NCBI RefSeq assembly: GCF_022601715.1
Contig: NZ_JAKVIM010000022.1
Coordinates: 1 to 58,523, forward strand
Length of the DNA: 58,523 bases
Reading direction: 5' to 3'
Source of the DNA: Acinetobacter zhairuonensis
GTDB taxonomy: Bacteria; Pseudomonadota; Gammaproteobacteria; Pseudomonadales; Moraxellaceae
How positions within the stretch are numbered: position 1 is the stretch's first letter; every line of letters begins with the position of its first letter. Position numbers and translations under genes: made by a program. This document shows, one piece after another, positions 46,056 through 57,806 of the stretch. The notes under the pieces are model-generated. The model ran no database searches, was not told where the DNA came from, and worked only from the letters and a program-made list of their open reading frames with translations.

Positions 46056-49000
46056 TTAAAGACCGTTAAACTCATCATTAAATGCTTGGCTAAGCGCTTG
46101 GTCTACATCAGAGAAGTCATTGTGAAGCTCAAGCTCCGCAGCTTCTGCTTCTTGACGACGACGCTCTAGGTGATAAGCCAAACCTGTACCTGCTGGAATC
46201 AAGCGGCCTACAACTACGTTCTCTTTCAAACCACGTAAATCATCTTCTTTACCTGTTACAGCCGCTTCAGTTAACACACGTGTGGTTTCCTGGAACGATG
46301 CAGCAGAGATGAACGAGTCAGTAGAAAGTGACGCTTTAGTAATACCCATCAATTGACGTTCAAACTTCGCAGGGAACTTGTTTTGCGCAAGAACAGCTTG
46401 GTTCTCTTGCATCACACGGATGTAATCCACTTGCTCGCCTTTGATGAAGCTAGTATCGCCACCGTCAGTGATATCAACTTTACGTAGCATCTGACGCACA
46501 ATCACTTCAATGTGCTTGTCGTTGATTTTTACACCTTGTAGACGATAAACGTCTTGAACTTCGTTCACGATGTAGTTGGTCAAGGCAACTTCGCCTTTCA
46601 AGCGTAAGATGTCATGTGGGTTCTGTGGACCGTCAGAAACAGTCTCACCACGGTTCACATGTTCGCCTTCGAACACGTTCATGGTACGCCATTTTGGAAT
46701 CAGTTCTTCGTAAATCTCAGAACCATCATCAGGCGTAATCACCAGACGATTCTTACCTTTGGTCTCTTTACCGAAGCTAACAACACCTGACACTTCTGCC
46801 AAAATTGCATGCTCTTTCGGCTTACGTGCTTCGAACAAGTCCGCAACGCGTGGAAGACCACCAGTAATATCACGAGTACGTGAAGATTCTTGTGGTACAC
46901 GACCAATAACGTCACCCACACCAATTGTTTCGCCATCACGGACAGAAAGAATCGTGTTTTGTGGCAAGAAGTAGAACTGTTCACCACCATCAGTCGTATC
47001 AAGAACGACTGCAGGGCGTAAATCTTTACCAGATGCAGGACGTGCAGTTACAGGCAAGATTTCAACAGTGGTCATACCTGTTGCATCATCAGTCTTAGAA
47101 GTTGCTGTTACACCATCCGCAATTTGGCTAAAACGGATCTTACCTGCAACTTCGGTAACAAGTGGATGTGTATGCGGATCCCAAGTTGCCACGATACCGC
47201 CTGCTTCTACAGCTTCGCCATCTTTCACCAAGATTGACGCACCGTATGGCAGTTTATAACGCTCACGCTCACGACCTAAGTCATCGGCAATACCAATTTC
47301 ACCTGAACGTGAAACAGACACCAAGTGACCTTTGGCATGTTGTACAGTTTTCACGTTGTGGAAACGTACAGAACCTTTGTTACGCACTTGTACACTGTTT
47401 GCAGCAGAAGTTCGGCTCGCAGCACCACCCACGTGGAAGGTACGCATTGTTAACTGTGTACCTGGCTCACCAATCGATTGCGCAGCCATAACACCTACAG
47501 ACTCACCAGGATTCACCTGATGACCACGTGCAAGGTCACGACCATAACATTTCGCACATACACCGAATGTTGATTCACAAGCAACAACTGAACGTACTTT
47601 AACTTCGTCGACACCCGCTTCTTCAAGGAAGTTAGCAAGTTTTTCGTCAATTAAAGTATTACGTGGAAGAATAACTTCGTCAGAACCCGCTTTCTTCACG
47701 TCTTCTGCAACTACACGACCCAATACTCGAGTACCTAAGTTCTCGATCACGTCACCGCCCTGAATGAACGGAGTCATCACTAGGCCACCTAAAGTACCAC
47801 AGTCAGGCTCAGTAATAACCAAGTCTTGTGCCACGTCTACAAGACGACGTGTTAAGTAACCAGAGTTCGCCGTTTTCAATGCTGTATCGGCCAAACCTTT
47901 ACGCGCACCGTGTGTCGAAATAAAGTACTGAAGTACCGTTAAGCCTTCACGGAAGTTCGCCTTAATTGGCGTTTCAATGATCGAGCCATCCGGTTTTGCC
48001 ATCAAACCACGCATACCTGCAAGCTGACGAATCTGCGCAGCACTACCACGGGCACCTGAGTCAGACATCATGTAGATGCTGTTGAATGATTTTTGCTTCT
48101 CGTCTTCACCCTGTTTGTTTTTCACAGTGGTGTAAGACAAGTTGTCCATCATTGCTTTCGCAACTTGGTCATTGGTACGTGCCCAAATATCGACAACTTT
48201 GTTGTAACGCTCACCCGCAGTTACGAAGCCTTGTTCAAACTGTTGTTCAATTTCACGAACTTCAGTTTCAGCTTTTTCAATAATTGAATATTTCGCTGGT
48301 GGAATAACCATGTCTTCCATACCAACCGATACGCCTGAACGTGTCGCTTGACGGAAACCAAGGTACATCAATTGGTCAGCAAAGATAACGGTATCTTTTA
48401 GACCCAATTTACGGTAGCAAGAGTTAATTAACTTCGAGATATTTTTCTTGGTCATCTCAACGTTAATTTGTTGGAAATCCATACCTTCAGGAACAACTTC
48501 CCAAAGTAAGCAACGACCCGGTGTAGTGTCTACAACAATCGTTTGCTGTTCACGGTTACCATTTTCATCAATCACAGTTTGGTGTACACGTGCTTTAACG
48601 CGAGCGTGTAACGCAACTTGACCCGTTGCCAATGCGCGGTTTACTTCGTGAGTATCCGCAAACACCATGCCTTCACCTTTGGCGTTGATTGCATCACGCG
48701 TGATGTAATACAAGCCCAATACAACGTCCTGAGAAGGAACGATAATTGGCTCACCGTTTGCTGGTGACAAGATGTTGTTGGTCGACATCATTAACGCACG
48801 AGCTTCTAATTGAGCTTCAAGTGTTAATGGTACGTGTACCGCCATTTGGTCACCGTCGAAGTCGGCGTTGAACGCAGCACAGACGAGCGGGTGTAAACGG
48901 ATCGCTTTACCTTCAATCAGGATCGGTTCAAATGCTTGAAGACCCAAACGGTGAAGTGTCGGCGCACGGTTCAACATCACTGGATGTTGACGGATTACCG

Positions 49001-50255
49001 ATGCAAGAACGTCCCAAACTTCTGGCGTTTCACGCTCAACCATTTTCTTCGCAGCTTTAATGGTTGTTGCTTGCCCAGATGCTTGTAATTTCGCGAAAAT
49101 AAACGGCTTGAATAACTCAAGTGCCATTTTCTTCGGAAGACCACATTGGTGTAGACGTAAATTAGGACCTACGGTAATTACAGAACGACCAGAGTAGTCA
49201 ACACGCTTACCAAGTAAGTTTTGACGGAAACGACCTTGTTTACCTTTGATCATGTCTGCCAAAGATTTCAATGGACGCTTGTTCGAACCGGTAATTGCAC
49301 GACCACGACGACCGTTATCCAGTAACGCATCGACAGACTCTTGTAACATACGTTTTTCGTTACGTACGATGATGTCTGGTGCAGCAAGGTCAAGAAGACG
49401 CTTCAAACGGTTGTTACGGTTAATCACACGACGGTAAAGATCGTTCAAGTCAGAAGTCGCGAAACGACCGCCTTCAAGAGGAACCAACGGACGAAGATCT
49501 GGTGGAAGTACTGGAAGTACGTTCATCACCATCCATTCTGGCTTGTTGTTCGACTCTTTGAATGCTTCCATCAATTTCAAGCGTTTAGACGCTTTTTTCA
49601 ACTTCGTTTCAGAAGTTGTTTGTGGAATTTCTTCACGAAGACGAGAAATCTCAGCTTCAAGATCGATATCTTTAAGCAAGTCTTGAACCGCTTCTGCACC
49701 CATTTTCGCAGTGAATTCATCACCGTGTTCTTCTAACGCATTGAAGTATTCTTCATCGTTCAGAAGTTGGTATTTCTCAAATGGAGTCATACCTGGGTCA
49801 GTAACAACATAAGATTCGAAATACAATACGCGTTCGATATCACGTAGCGTCATATCAAGTAACAAACCGATACGGCTTGGTAATGATTTCAAGAACCAGA
49901 TGTGTGCAACTGGAGAAGCCAATTCGATGTGACCCATACGCTCACGACGAACTTTCGCAGTTGTTACTTCAACGCCACATTTTTCACAAATGACGCCTTT
50001 GTATTTCATACGCTTGTATTTACCACACAAGCATTCGTAATCTTTTACTGGACCAAAGATTTTGGCGCAGAATAAACCATCACGTTCAGGCTTGAACGTA
50101 CGATAGTTAATTGTCTCAGGCTTTTTCACTTCACCGTGAGACCATGACTTAATCATTTCTGGTGACGCAAGACCAATACGGATGCGATCAAACTCAACTG
50201 GAGCATGACCGTCTGAGTCCGTCTTTTTGCGCATGATATCGAGCAAGTCTTTCAA
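46056..50255 (-). CDS. rpoC: RNA polymerase beta' subunit
   Basis: RpoC is the catalytic beta' subunit of RNA polymerase. The 1399 aa include the N-terminal zinc site (CLCGKYKR ... CEKCG, about 70-90), the catalytic Mg-binding NADFDGDQM (about 463-471), the second zinc cluster ([11 protein letters not shown]) and the trigger-loop/bridge region [14 protein letters not shown]. Translation starts with TTG at 50255, after CGGAGA. It follows rpoB by about 150 bp containing a palindromic repeat and ends at a strong terminator. Confidence 0.98.
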   Translation of the reverse strand: MKDLLDIMRKKTDSDGHAPVEFDRIRIGLASPEMIKSWSHGEVKKPETINYRTFKPERDGLFCAKIFGPVKDYECLCGKYKRMKYKGVICEKCGVEVTTAKVRRERMGHIELASPVAHIWFLKSLPSRIGLLLDMTLRDIERVLYFESYVVTDPGMTPFEKYQLLNDEEYFNALEEHGDEFTAKMGAEAVQDLLKDIDLEAEISRLREEIPQTTSETKLKKASKRLKLMEAFKESNNKPEWMVMNVLPVLPPDLRPLVPLEGGRFATSDLNDLYRRVINRNNRLKRLLDLAAPDIIVRNEKRMLQESVDALLDNGRRGRAITGSNKRPLKSLADMIKGKQGRFRQNLLGKRVDYSGRSVITVGPNLRLHQCGLPKKMALELFKPFIFAKLQASGQATTIKAAKKMVERETPEVWDVLASVIRQHPVMLNRAPTLHRLGLQAFEPILIEGKAIRLHPLVCAAFNADFDGDQMAVHVPLTLEAQLEARALMMSTNNILSPANGEPIIVPSQDVVLGLYYITRDAINAKGEGMVFADTHEVNRALATGQVALHARVKARVHQTVIDENGNREQQTIVVDTTPGRCLLWEVVPEGMDFQQINVEMTKKNISKLINSCYRKLGLKDTVIFADQLMYLGFRQATRSGVSVGMEDMVIPPAKYSIIEKAETEVREIEQQFEQGFVTAGERYNKVVDIWARTNDQVAKAMMDNLSYTTVKNKQGEDEKQKSFNSIYMMSDSGARGSAAQIRQLAGMRGLMAKPDGSIIETPIKANFREGLTVLQYFISTHGARKGLADTALKTANSGYLTRRLVDVAQDLVITEPDCGTLGGLVMTPFIQGGDVIENLGTRVLGRVVAEDVKKAGSDEVILPRNTLIDEKLANFLEEAGVDEVKVRSVVACESTFGVCAKCYGRDLARGHQVNPGESVGVMAAQSIGEPGTQLTMRTFHVGGAASRTSAANSVQVRNKGSVRFHNVKTVQHAKGHLVSVSRSGEIGIADDLGRERERYKLPYGASILVKDGEAVEAGGIVATWDPHTHPLVTEVAGKIRFSQIADGVTATSKTDDATGMTTVEILPVTARPASGKDLRPAVVLDTTDGGEQFYFLPQNTILSVRDGETIGVGDVIGRVPQESSRTRDITGGLPRVADLFEARKPKEHAILAEVSGVVSFGKETKGKNRLVITPDDGSEIYEELIPKWRTMNVFEGEHVNRGETVSDGPQNPHDILRLKGEVALTNYIVNEVQDVYRLQGVKINDKHIEVIVRQMLRKVDITDGGDTSFIKGEQVDYIRVMQENQAVLAQNKFPAKFERQLMGITKASLSTDSFISAASFQETTRVLTEAAVTGKEDDLRGLKENVVVGRLIPAGTGLAYHLERRRQEAEAAELELHNDFSDVDQALSQAFNDEFNGL

Positions 50256-50322
50256 TTTTTTTCTCCGTGTGTTGTGGAGATTTTCACTTCACAACTGGGT
50301 CACAAATATTGTTTCTTAACTG

Positions 50323-50396
50323 ATTAATCCCCCTACTCCCTCCTCTGTAAGGGGGAAAGTCCCTCTTTCTCAAAGAGGGATTTAGGGAGATTTAAT
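50323..50396. repeat. Palindromic intergenic repeat between rpoB and rpoC
   Basis: Outer arms AATCCCCCTA (50326-50335) and TAGGGAGATT (50383-50392) pair with one mismatch. They enclose a perfect hairpin TCCCTCTTT/AAAGAGGGA (50360-50380) and a second, imperfect C-rich/G-rich pair (about 50329-50355). The cruciform pattern resembles short intergenic repeats I recall from Acinetobacter genomes; copy number was not tested. Confidence 0.6.
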
Positions 50397-50404
50397 GGAG
50401 AGTC

Positions 50405-53400
50405 TTAGTCACCATTTTTCAGTTCAATGTTGATACCTAAAGAACGGATCTCTTTGGTCAATACGTTGAACGATTCAGGCATACCTGGGTCCATGTAATG
50501 GTTACCATCTACAATGTTCTTATAGATACGGGTACGACCTTCAACGTCATCCGACTTCACAGTGAGCATTTCTTGAAGTGTATAAGCTGCACCGTAAGCT
50601 TCAAGTGCCCAGACCTCCATCTCACCGAAACGCTGACCACCGAACTGAGCTTTACCACCCAATGGCTGTTGCGTTACTAATGAGTAAGAGCCAGTAGAAC
50701 GTGCATGCATCTTGTCATCAACCAAGTGGTTCAACTTGAGCATGTACATATAACCTACAGTTACAGGACGGTCGAAACGTTCACCTGTACGTCCATCAAA
50801 CAATACCGTTTGACCAGAACGTGGAATTTCAGCAAGTTCAAGTAACTCTTTGATTTGGCTTTCTTCAGCACCATCAAATACTGGTGTTGCTAAAGGTACA
50901 CCAGCGCGTAAGTTACCCGCCAATACCAAGATTTCATCATCAGTCAAGCTGTCTAGATCTTCTTGCTGACCGCCTACTTTATTGTAGATCTTGTCAAGGA
51001 AGATACGTAACTCAGCAATTTCACGTTGTTGTTTGAGCATCTTATCAATTTGCTCACCCAAGCCTTTCGCTGCCATACCCAAGTGAGTTTCAAGGATCTG
51101 ACCCACGTTCATACGTGACGGTACACCCAACGGGTTCAATACGATGTCAACTGGTACACCATTGGCATCATGCGGCATGTCTTCAACTGGTAAGATGTTT
51201 GATACAACACCCTTGTTACCGTGACGACCCGCCATCTTATCACCAGGCTGGATACGACGTTTAACTGCAAGATAGACCTTCACAACTTTCAATACGCCAG
51301 TTGTCAGTTCATCACCTGTAGAAAGTTTGCGTTTTTTCTCAGCAAACTTCTCGTCAATTTCGAAGCTTTTCTCTTTCAAGAACACTTGAATTTGCGTTAA
51401 ACGTTCAGCAATTGCTTCATCGCTTGGTTGGATTTCAAGTAAGTCAACTAACTCTAAGCCAGACAACATATCTTCAGAAAGTTTGTCGCCACGCTTAGTG
51501 CCACCACCGCCATTTGATTCTTGACCAGTCAACAAGCGAACAACACGTTCACGAGCAGCTTCTTCGAAGATTTTGTATTCTTCTTTCAAGTCTTTACGGT
51601 AAGCGTCTAATTGAGCTTTTTCAATTGCAAGTGCACGTTCATCTTTCTCCAAGCCATCACGAGTGAAGACTTGAACGTCGATAACTGTACCTTTCGTACC
51701 CGATGGAACACGTAAAGACGAGTCTTTTACGTCAGCCGCTTTTTCACCGAAGATTGCACGAAGCAGTTTTTCTTCTGGTGTTAATTGCGTTTCACCTTTA
51801 GGCGTTACTTTACCAACAAGGATGTCGCCAGCAGCAACTTCAGCACCGATATAAACAATACCTGATTCATCCAGTTTAGAAAGCGCAGCTTCACCCACGT
51901 TCGGGATATCGGCTGTAATTTCTTCTGCACCCAACTTAGTATCACGTGCAACACATGACAATTCTTGGATGTGAATCGAAGTCAAACGGTCTTCTTGAAG
52001 TACACGCTCAGATAATAAGATCGAGTCTTCGTAGTTGTAACCGTTCCATGTCATAAACGCAACGCGCATGTTTTGACCAAGCGCAAGCTCACCACCATCA
52101 GTCGATGGTCCATCAGCCAATACGTCACCACGCGCAACTTTGTCGCCCATACGAACAACAACGTTTTGGTTGATACATGTATTTTGGTTAGAACGGGTGT
52201 ATTTGATCAGGTTGTAGATGTCCACACCTGCTTCACCAGCCACCATTTCTTCTTCGTTAACACGAATCACGATACGAGAAGCATCAACGTATTCAATTGC
52301 ACCGCCACGGTTTGCGATGACACACACACCCGAGTCACGTGCTACGTTTGCTTCCATACCTGTACCAACAAGTGGCTTGTCAGCCAGTAATGTCGGAACA
52401 GCCTGACGTTGCATGTTCGAACCCATTAATGCACGGTTCGCATCATCGTGTTCAAGGAATGGAATTAGCGATGCAGCAACAGATACTACCTGCTGAGCAG
52501 AAACGTCCATATGCGTCACTTTTTCAGGCGGCATACGTACGAAATCACCTTGGTGACGTACAGAAACAAATTCTTCCGTCAAATGATTATCGGCATCAAC
52601 AGCAGAGTCGGCCTGTGCAATAACAGTGCCTACTTCTTCAATCGCAGATAAGTATTCAACTTCATTTGTTACATGACCATCAACAACTTTACGGTATGGA
52701 GTTTCCAAGAAACCGAAGTTATTACATTTTGCATAAACAGAAAGCGAGTTGATCAAACCAATGTTTGGACCTTCAGGCGTTTCAATAGGACATACACGAC
52801 CGTAGTGAGTTTGATGTACGTCACGTACCTCAAAGCCCGCACGTTCACGTGTTAAACCACCAGGTCCAAGCGCTGATACACGACGCTTATGTGTAATTTC
52901 AGACAATGGATTGTTTTGATCCATGAACTGAGATAACTGGCTAGAACCAAAGAATTCTTTGATTGCAGCTGCTACAGGTTTCGCATTGATCAAGTCTTGT
53001 GGAGACAAGTTATCAGTTTCTGCTTGGCTTAAACGCTCTTTAACTGCACGTTCAACACGAACTAAACCAACACGAAATTGGTTTTCAGTCATTTCACCAA
53101 CAGAACGAACACGACGGTTACCCAAGTGGTCGATATCGTCCACTTCGCCTTTGCCGTTACGAATTTCAACCAATGTTTTTAATACATCAGTGATATCGCT
53201 ATTCGAAAGAATACCTTCAACTTCACGCGACTTCTGGTCTGTACCTACTTCATAAGGACGACCTAAGCGACGGTTGAACTTCATACGACCCACTGGCGAT
53301 AAATCATAACGCTCAGAAGAGAAGAACAAGTTATTGAATAAGTTTTCAGCCGCTTCTTTAGTTGGTGGCTCGCCTGGACGCATTACTTTGTAGATTTCAA

Positions 53401-54493
53401 CAAGCGCTTCTTCGCGTCCTGTTGTCGTATCTGCACGTAAAGTATCCGCGATAAATGAACCACGGTCGATGTCGTTGGTGAACAGAATGTTAAACTGTTT
53501 CACGCCACCTTCAGCCAATTTCACCATAATTTCATGGCTTAATAGGGTGTTCGCAGCAATGACTTCGCCATCACGTAGTGTGATGTTTTCAGCAGTGATA
53601 CGCTCGTACAAGTATTCATCTGGAACTGGGAGCTTGGTTAAGCCAGCAGCTTCCATTTGACGTACATGACGCGCATTAATACGCTTACCTTGCTCAACAA
53701 TCACTTTGCCGTCATTATCAGCAATGTCGAATTGCGCCATTTCGCCACGCAGACGTTCTGGAACAAGGTCAATTTGGTAGCTACCCATGTCTAAGTAGAC
53801 AGGTACTTTCTCGTAGAACAAGTCTAGAATTTGTTCGTTGCTGTAATCCAATGCACGAAGCACCACTGTCGCAAGTAATTTACGACGACGGTCAATACGT
53901 ACATAGACTAAGTCTTTCGCATCAAATTCAAAGTCTAACCATGAACCACGGTAAGGGATAATACGTGCTGAATAAAGCACTTTACCGCTTGAGTGAGTTT
54001 TACCCTTGTCATGGTCAAAGAACACGCCTGGAGAACGGTGTAACTGAGAAACGATTACACGCTCAGTACCATTAATAACGAAAGTACCGTTATCGGTCAT
54101 GAGTGGCATTTCACCCATGTACACTTCTTGCTCACGCACATCTTTGATTGATTTCGTTTCACGATCTTTGATGATCAAACGAATTTTTACGCGCATTGGT
54201 GCAGCATAAGTCGACCCACGAAGGATACATTCGCGAACGTCAAACTCAGGCTTACCAAGGCTATACTCAACAAATTCTAGAGCAGCATTGCCAGAATAAC
54301 TTTCAATAGGAAAAACTGAACGAAATGCGGCTTGGAGACCGATATCTTCGCGGTTTTTTGGTGATTTGCCATCTTGCAGGAACGTTCTGTACGAGTCGAC
54401 TTGAATCGAAAGCAAGTACGGAGCATCCATAACACTAGGCAATTTACCAAAATTCTTACGGATCCGTTTCTTTTCGGTATATGAGTATGCCAT
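50405..54493 (-). CDS. rpoB: RNA polymerase beta subunit
   Basis: RpoB is the beta subunit of RNA polymerase, 1362 aa as in other gammaproteobacteria. Visible landmarks are the rifampicin-binding region ([20 protein letters not shown] followed by [11 protein letters not shown]), [13 protein letters not shown] fork loop [15 protein letters not shown], and the C-terminal [17 protein letters not shown]. The rif region shows the susceptible-type residues at the common mutation sites (S, Q, D, H, S). GAGGA precedes ATG 54493. The transcript comes from rplJL through a partial terminator. Confidence 0.98.
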   Translation of the reverse strand: MAYSYTEKKRIRKNFGKLPSVMDAPYLLSIQVDSYRTFLQDGKSPKNREDIGLQAAFRSVFPIESYSGNAALEFVEYSLGKPEFDVRECILRGSTYAAPMRVKIRLIIKDRETKSIKDVREQEVYMGEMPLMTDNGTFVINGTERVIVSQLHRSPGVFFDHDKGKTHSSGKVLYSARIIPYRGSWLDFEFDAKDLVYVRIDRRRKLLATVVLRALDYSNEQILDLFYEKVPVYLDMGSYQIDLVPERLRGEMAQFDIADNDGKVIVEQGKRINARHVRQMEAAGLTKLPVPDEYLYERITAENITLRDGEVIAANTLLSHEIMVKLAEGGVKQFNILFTNDIDRGSFIADTLRADTTTGREEALVEIYKVMRPGEPPTKEAAENLFNNLFFSSERYDLSPVGRMKFNRRLGRPYEVGTDQKSREVEGILSNSDITDVLKTLVEIRNGKGEVDDIDHLGNRRVRSVGEMTENQFRVGLVRVERAVKERLSQAETDNLSPQDLINAKPVAAAIKEFFGSSQLSQFMDQNNPLSEITHKRRVSALGPGGLTRERAGFEVRDVHQTHYGRVCPIETPEGPNIGLINSLSVYAKCNNFGFLETPYRKVVDGHVTNEVEYLSAIEEVGTVIAQADSAVDADNHLTEEFVSVRHQGDFVRMPPEKVTHMDVSAQQVVSVAASLIPFLEHDDANRALMGSNMQRQAVPTLLADKPLVGTGMEANVARDSGVCVIANRGGAIEYVDASRIVIRVNEEEMVAGEAGVDIYNLIKYTRSNQNTCINQNVVVRMGDKVARGDVLADGPSTDGGELALGQNMRVAFMTWNGYNYEDSILLSERVLQEDRLTSIHIQELSCVARDTKLGAEEITADIPNVGEAALSKLDESGIVYIGAEVAAGDILVGKVTPKGETQLTPEEKLLRAIFGEKAADVKDSSLRVPSGTKGTVIDVQVFTRDGLEKDERALAIEKAQLDAYRKDLKEEYKIFEEAARERVVRLLTGQESNGGGGTKRGDKLSEDMLSGLELVDLLEIQPSDEAIAERLTQIQVFLKEKSFEIDEKFAEKKRKLSTGDELTTGVLKVVKVYLAVKRRIQPGDKMAGRHGNKGVVSNILPVEDMPHDANGVPVDIVLNPLGVPSRMNVGQILETHLGMAAKGLGEQIDKMLKQQREIAELRIFLDKIYNKVGGQQEDLDSLTDDEILVLAGNLRAGVPLATPVFDGAEESQIKELLELAEIPRSGQTVLFDGRTGERFDRPVTVGYMYMLKLNHLVDDKMHARSTGSYSLVTQQPLGGKAQFGGQRFGEMEVWALEAYGAAYTLQEMLTVKSDDVEGRTRIYKNIVDGNHYMDPGMPESFNVLTKEIRSLGINIELKNGD

Positions 54494-54799
54494 CTGGAGT
54501 CCTCGGAAAGTAAACTAAACCCGCCTGCAGAACGGGTTTAGAAGGAATTACGCAGGCCGATATGGCCACCACTGTTTACAAATGCTGCAATTTTTAGTGG
54601 TATTAAAACGCTTAACAATATTTTTTAAATGGAAAAATATTGGTAAGCGTTTAATGTTTATCTTTATTGTTGAAATTTGATGCTTTTTAAGACAATCAAA
54701 TTACAGTCGAGCCGATTATTGTAACGCAAAAAGGCTGATGACCCAAGAGCCATCAGCCATTTTGTGGAGCCGATTATGAAAAATCGACTCCCCTTAAGA
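54494..54799 (-). promoter_or_regulatory. rplL-rpoB spacer with attenuator and long processing stem
   Basis: In transcript order there is first a hairpin with CATCAGCC (54751-54758) / GGCTGATG (54733-54740) and then T5, a partial terminator. A long stem-loop follows (54606-54625 / 54633-54652, 19 of 20 bp paired, 7-base loop), a likely RNase III site. Last is a small hairpin TAAACCCG/CGGGTTTA (54516-54540) just before rpoB. E. coli has the same order of attenuator then RNase III site; function here is inferred. Confidence 0.75.
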
Positions 54800-55165
54800 T
54801 TACTTAAGAGTAACTGTAGCACCAGCTTCTTCAAGTTTCTTCTTAAGCTCTTCGCCTTCTTCTTTAGAAACGCCTTCTTTAAGAACTGCTGGCGCGCCTT
54901 CAACCATGTCTTTAGCTTCTTTAAGACCAAGGCCAGTAGCTTCACGAACTGCTTTAATTACAGCAACTTTGTTCGCGCCGAAAGAAGTCAACTCTACGTT
55001 GAATTCAGTTTGTTCTTCAGCTACAGCAGCAGCAGGACCAGCAGCTACAGCTACAGCAGCAGCAGATACGTTGAATTTTTCTTCGAAAGCAGAAATAAGT
55101 TCAACAAGTTCAAGAACAGTTTTTTCAGCAACTGCGTTTAAGATTTCTTCGTTTGTTAAAGCCAT
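54800..55165 (-). CDS. rplL: 50S ribosomal protein L7/L12
   Basis: L7/L12 is the multicopy ribosomal stalk protein that recruits translational GTPases. The 121 aa have an N-terminal dimerisation helix pair ([20 protein letters not shown]), an Ala/Val-rich hinge (about 34-50) and a C-terminal domain with [24 protein letters not shown] precedes the ATG. It lies 48 bp after rplJ and before the rpoB attenuator. Confidence 0.97.
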   Translation of the reverse strand: MALTNEEILNAVAEKTVLELVELISAFEEKFNVSAAAVAVAAGPAAAVAEEQTEFNVELTSFGANKVAVIKAVREATGLGLKEAKDMVEGAPAVLKEGVSKEEGEELKKKLEEAGATVTLK

Positions 55166-55213
55166 GAGAGTAACTCCAAATGGATATTGAATGATGTGTG
55201 TTTAAGTTTGAGC

Positions 55214-55720
55214 TTATGCAGCTTCTGACTCGTTTTTCTCTTGAAGCGCTGTAAGTAAGCGACCCAATTTCGAAATAGGAGCTTGAAGAACGTTTGCAAG
55301 CATAGTAAGCGCTTTCTCTTGGTTTGGAAGATTCGCGATAACGCTAACTTCTGCGCCTTGATAAAGTTTGCCTTCAAATGCAGCAGCTTTAAGTTCAAAT
55401 GCTTTGTTAGTTTTCGCAAATTCTTCGAATAAGCGTGCCGCAGCACCCATATCATCTGCAGAAGTTGAGAAAGCTAAAATTGTTGGGCCAACAAGGTTGT
55501 CGTTCAAGATATTGAATGGAGTATCTTGAAGAGCGCGTTTAGCCAAAGTATTACGTACAACACGTGTAGCAACACCTAACTTACGAGCTTCAACACGAAG
55601 AGCGGTTAATTGCTCAACAGTTAAACCTTGGTAGTCAGCAACAACAGCAGCAAACGCAGTAGAAGCAACTTCAGTTACTTCAGCAACGATCTGTTTTTTG
55701 CCTTCGATAAGAAGAGCCAT
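55214..55720 (-). CDS. rplJ: 50S ribosomal protein L10
   Basis: L10 forms the base of the L7/L12 stalk and, in complex with it, represses translation of its own operon. The 168 aa include VADYQGLTVEQLTALR and RVVRNTLAKRAL in the N-terminal RNA-binding domain and C-terminal helices that bind L7/L12. A strong AGGAGG site precedes the ATG. The 302-bp leader upstream contains the expected L10-binding structure. Confidence 0.97.
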   Translation of the reverse strand: MALLIEGKKQIVAEVTEVASTAFAAVVADYQGLTVEQLTALRVEARKLGVATRVVRNTLAKRALQDTPFNILNDNLVGPTILAFSTSADDMGAAARLFEEFAKTNKAFELKAAAFEGKLYQGAEVSVIANLPNQEKALTMLANVLQAPISKLGRLLTALQEKNESEAA

Positions 55721-56022
55721 TGTAAAACCTCCTAACGGTGATTTATGTACTTACGCGAAGTACACTCCCAATTCGCAAGCTCATCACTGAACTTACACGC
55801 GGAGGATGAACAAATCACACCACCGCGTCTACTCAGGCTGGAAAATTAAGAAAGCAATCGAAATTGCTCTCGCCTGAGGTCTTTGACGCTGATAAATCTA
55901 CATTTACCAATTCAAAGTTTGCCTAAGTTTACAAGTAGTCCGAAACCGGTTTCTCTTGCGTAATATTTGAAGCAATGCTTCAAATATTACTCAGGGCTTT
56001 AAAATTCTGTCTAAGTAAAAAC
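55721..56022 (-). promoter_or_regulatory. L10 leader (autoregulatory mRNA region) and rplA-rplJ spacer
   Basis: In the minus-strand transcript CTCAGGC pairs with GCCTGAG (55872-55878 with 55832-55838). It encloses GCAAT-TTCG-ATTGC (55854-55867) with purine-rich asymmetric flanks, matching the kink-turn-bearing L10(L12)4 leader fold. A perfect 14-bp hairpin (GTAATATTTGAAGC and its complement, 55960-55990) lies further upstream without a T-run, probably a processing site. A GAAACCGGTTTC palindrome is at 55942-55953. Confidence 0.65.
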
Positions 56023-56718
56023 TTAGTTAGAAACGTTGTTTACATCAATAGTAAGACCAGGACCCATTGTAGAGCTCAAAGTGATCTTTTTGATGTATAC
56101 GCCTTTAGAAGTCGCTGGCTTTAATTTTTTCAAGTCAGCAATTAAAGTTTCAACGTTTTGACGAACAGCTTCAGCAGAGAAGTCTACTTGACCGATCGCA
56201 GCGTGGATAATACCCGCTTTGTCAACACGGTAGCGTGCTTGACCAGCTTTAGCATTTTTAACTGCACCAGCAACATCTGGAGTTACAGTGCCCACTTTCG
56301 GGTTTGGCATCAAACCACGTGGACCAAGGATTGTACCTAACTTACCTACAACGCGCATTGCATCTGGAGCAGCAATCACTACATCAAAGTCAAGGTTACC
56401 TTGTTGAATGCTTTCAGCCAGGTCATCAAAGCCAACGATGTCAGCGCCTTCAGCTTTAGCAGCTTCAGCAGCCGCGCCTTGAGCAAACACAGCAACACGT
56501 ACAGTTTTACCAGTACCTGCAGGAAGTGTAGTCGCGCCACGAACAACTTGGTCAGATTTACGAGGATCAACACCTAGGTTTACCGCAACATCCAAAGATT
56601 CTTTGAATTTCGCAGCAGGAAGACCAGCAAGAACAGCTACTGCTTCTTCTAAAGTGTAAACTTTGTTTGCTTCAATAGCAGCAGCAATGGCTTTTTGACG
56701 TTTAGTTAACTTTGCCAT
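56023..56718 (-). CDS. rplA: 50S ribosomal protein L1
   Basis: L1 binds 23S rRNA at the E-site stalk and, in E. coli, represses translation of rplKA. The 231 aa show the family signature [20 protein letters not shown] followed by [12 protein letters not shown]. It starts three bases after the rplK stop, so translation is coupled. A small 6-bp hairpin overlaps its stop codon. Confidence 0.97.
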   Translation of the reverse strand: MAKLTKRQKAIAAAIEANKVYTLEEAVAVLAGLPAAKFKESLDVAVNLGVDPRKSDQVVRGATTLPAGTGKTVRVAVFAQGAAAEAAKAEGADIVGFDDLAESIQQGNLDFDVVIAAPDAMRVVGKLGTILGPRGLMPNPKVGTVTPDVAGAVKNAKAGQARYRVDKAGIIHAAIGQVDFSAEAVRQNVETLIADLKKLKPATSKGVYIKKITLSSTMGPGLTIDVNNVSN

Positions 56719-56721
56719 GTC

Positions 56722-57150
56722 TTATAGCTCCACTTCCAAGCCCATAGAACGTGCAGAACCAGCGATGGTACGAACACGTGCGTCTAAATCAGCACCAGTT
56801 AAATCTGGTTCTTTAGTAGTCGCGATTTCTTCTAATTGAGCACGAGTCAACTTACCAACTTTAGTTTTGTTAGGTACAGAAGAACCCTTTTGGATACCAG
56901 CAGCTTTCTTAAGAAGAATAGATGCAGGTGGAGTTTTCATGATGAATGTGAACGACTTGTCGTTGTACACAGTAATCACTACAGGAATTGGAAGACCTGG
57001 TTCAACTTTTTGTGTAGCAGCATTAAATTCTTTACAGAATGCCATGATGTTAACACCACGTTGACCTAGTGCAGGACCAATTGGTGGAGATGGATTTGCT
57101 TTACCAGCTGGAACTTGCAGCTTGATATAGCCGTCAATCTTCTTAGCCAT
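56722..57150 (-). CDS. rplK: 50S ribosomal protein L11
   Basis: L11 is at the base of the GTPase-associated centre and is needed for the RelA stringent response. The 142 aa have the conserved [20 protein letters not shown] and the C-terminal rRNA-binding domain ending [12 protein letters not shown] chose [11 protein letters not shown] at 57150 (GAGG upstream); the longer ORF start has no homology support. Confidence 0.97.
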   Translation of the reverse strand: MAKKIDGYIKLQVPAGKANPSPPIGPALGQRGVNIMAFCKEFNAATQKVEPGLPIPVVITVYNDKSFTFIMKTPPASILLKKAAGIQKGSSVPNKTKVGKLTRAQLEEIATTKEPDLTGADLDARVRTIAGSARSMGLEVEL

Positions 57151-57201
57151 TTCAATTACCTCTGGGTACGAACGCCTTTTACAGCTCCCCAATATTTTTA
57201 C

Positions 57202-57247
57202 GTAGCGATAACGCTACAACAACAATGCCCGACGCAAAACATCGGGC
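57202..57247 (-). terminator. Two tandem hairpins between nusG and rplK
   Basis: GCCCGA (57227-57232) / TCGGGC (57242-57247) and GTAGCG (57202-57207) / CGCTAC (57212-57217) form two hairpins in the 115-bp spacer. On the minus strand the first is followed only by a TTGTTGTTG stretch, so it is at most a partial terminator. Confidence 0.5.
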
Positions 57248-57265
57248 GTTTTTGACCAATTCAGA

Positions 57266-57799
57266 TTAAATCGTCTTTTCGACTTGACGAAATTCCAATT
57301 CAACTTGGGTTGGTCGATTAAATACATTAATCGTCAACGTTAAACGCGACTTTTCGTATAGAACTTCTTCCACCACGCCTTTAAAGTCGGTGAATGGACC
57401 GTCAATTACGAGTAATTCTTCGCCTGGTTCAAACATCGTCTTAGGACGTGGTGCTTCACCAGTATTGCGTACACGAGCAAGAATCGCGTCTGCTTCTTTT
57501 TGCGTAATCGGTGCAGGTTTTTCTGCTGTACCACCGATGAAACCTAAAACTTTAGGACACTCTTTTACGATGTGCCAAGTTTCATCATTCATTTCCATTT
57601 CAACTAATACATAGCCAGGAAAGAACTTACGCTCAGACTTACGTTTCTTACCATCCTTCATTTCCACCACTTCTTCGGTAGGAACGAGGACTTCACCAAA
57701 GCTATCGGCTACAGCGCTACGCTGGATTCGATCATTAAGTGAACGCATCACCTGTTTTTCATAACCTGAATAGGCATGAATAATGTACCAACGTTTCAT
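57266..57799 (-). CDS. nusG: Transcription termination/antitermination protein NusG
   Basis: NusG binds the RNA polymerase clamp to promote processivity, links to Rho, and couples to ribosomes. The 177 aa show the NGN domain ([14 protein letters not shown] ... [10 protein letters not shown], about 3-115) and the KOW domain ([20 protein letters not shown], about 125-145). It follows secE by 7 bp, an operon pair. Confidence 0.97.
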   Translation of the reverse strand: MKRWYIIHAYSGYEKQVMRSLNDRIQRSAVADSFGEVLVPTEEVVEMKDGKKRKSERKFFPGYVLVEMEMNDETWHIVKECPKVLGFIGGTAEKPAPITQKEADAILARVRNTGEAPRPKTMFEPGEELLVIDGPFTDFKGVVEEVLYEKSRLTLTINVFNRPTQVELEFRQVEKTI

Positions 57800-57806
57800 A
57801 GCTCTC

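Noticed and set aside
52890..52960. Possible rifampicin-resistance substitutions in the RpoB rif region
   Set aside because: The common mutation sites carry the susceptible-type residues. The one difference from E. coli (Val for Ile in RRVSALG) is conservative and likely normal for the genus.
46739..54000. Many long ORFs antisense to or out of frame with rpoB and rpoC
   Set aside because: They lie wholly inside clearly conserved coding sequence, lack ribosome sites and homology, and are shadows of the real genes.
55942..55953. GAAACCGGTTTC palindrome as a regulator operator
   Set aside because: It lies within the transcribed rplA-rplJ spacer next to a larger hairpin and is more simply part of leader structure.
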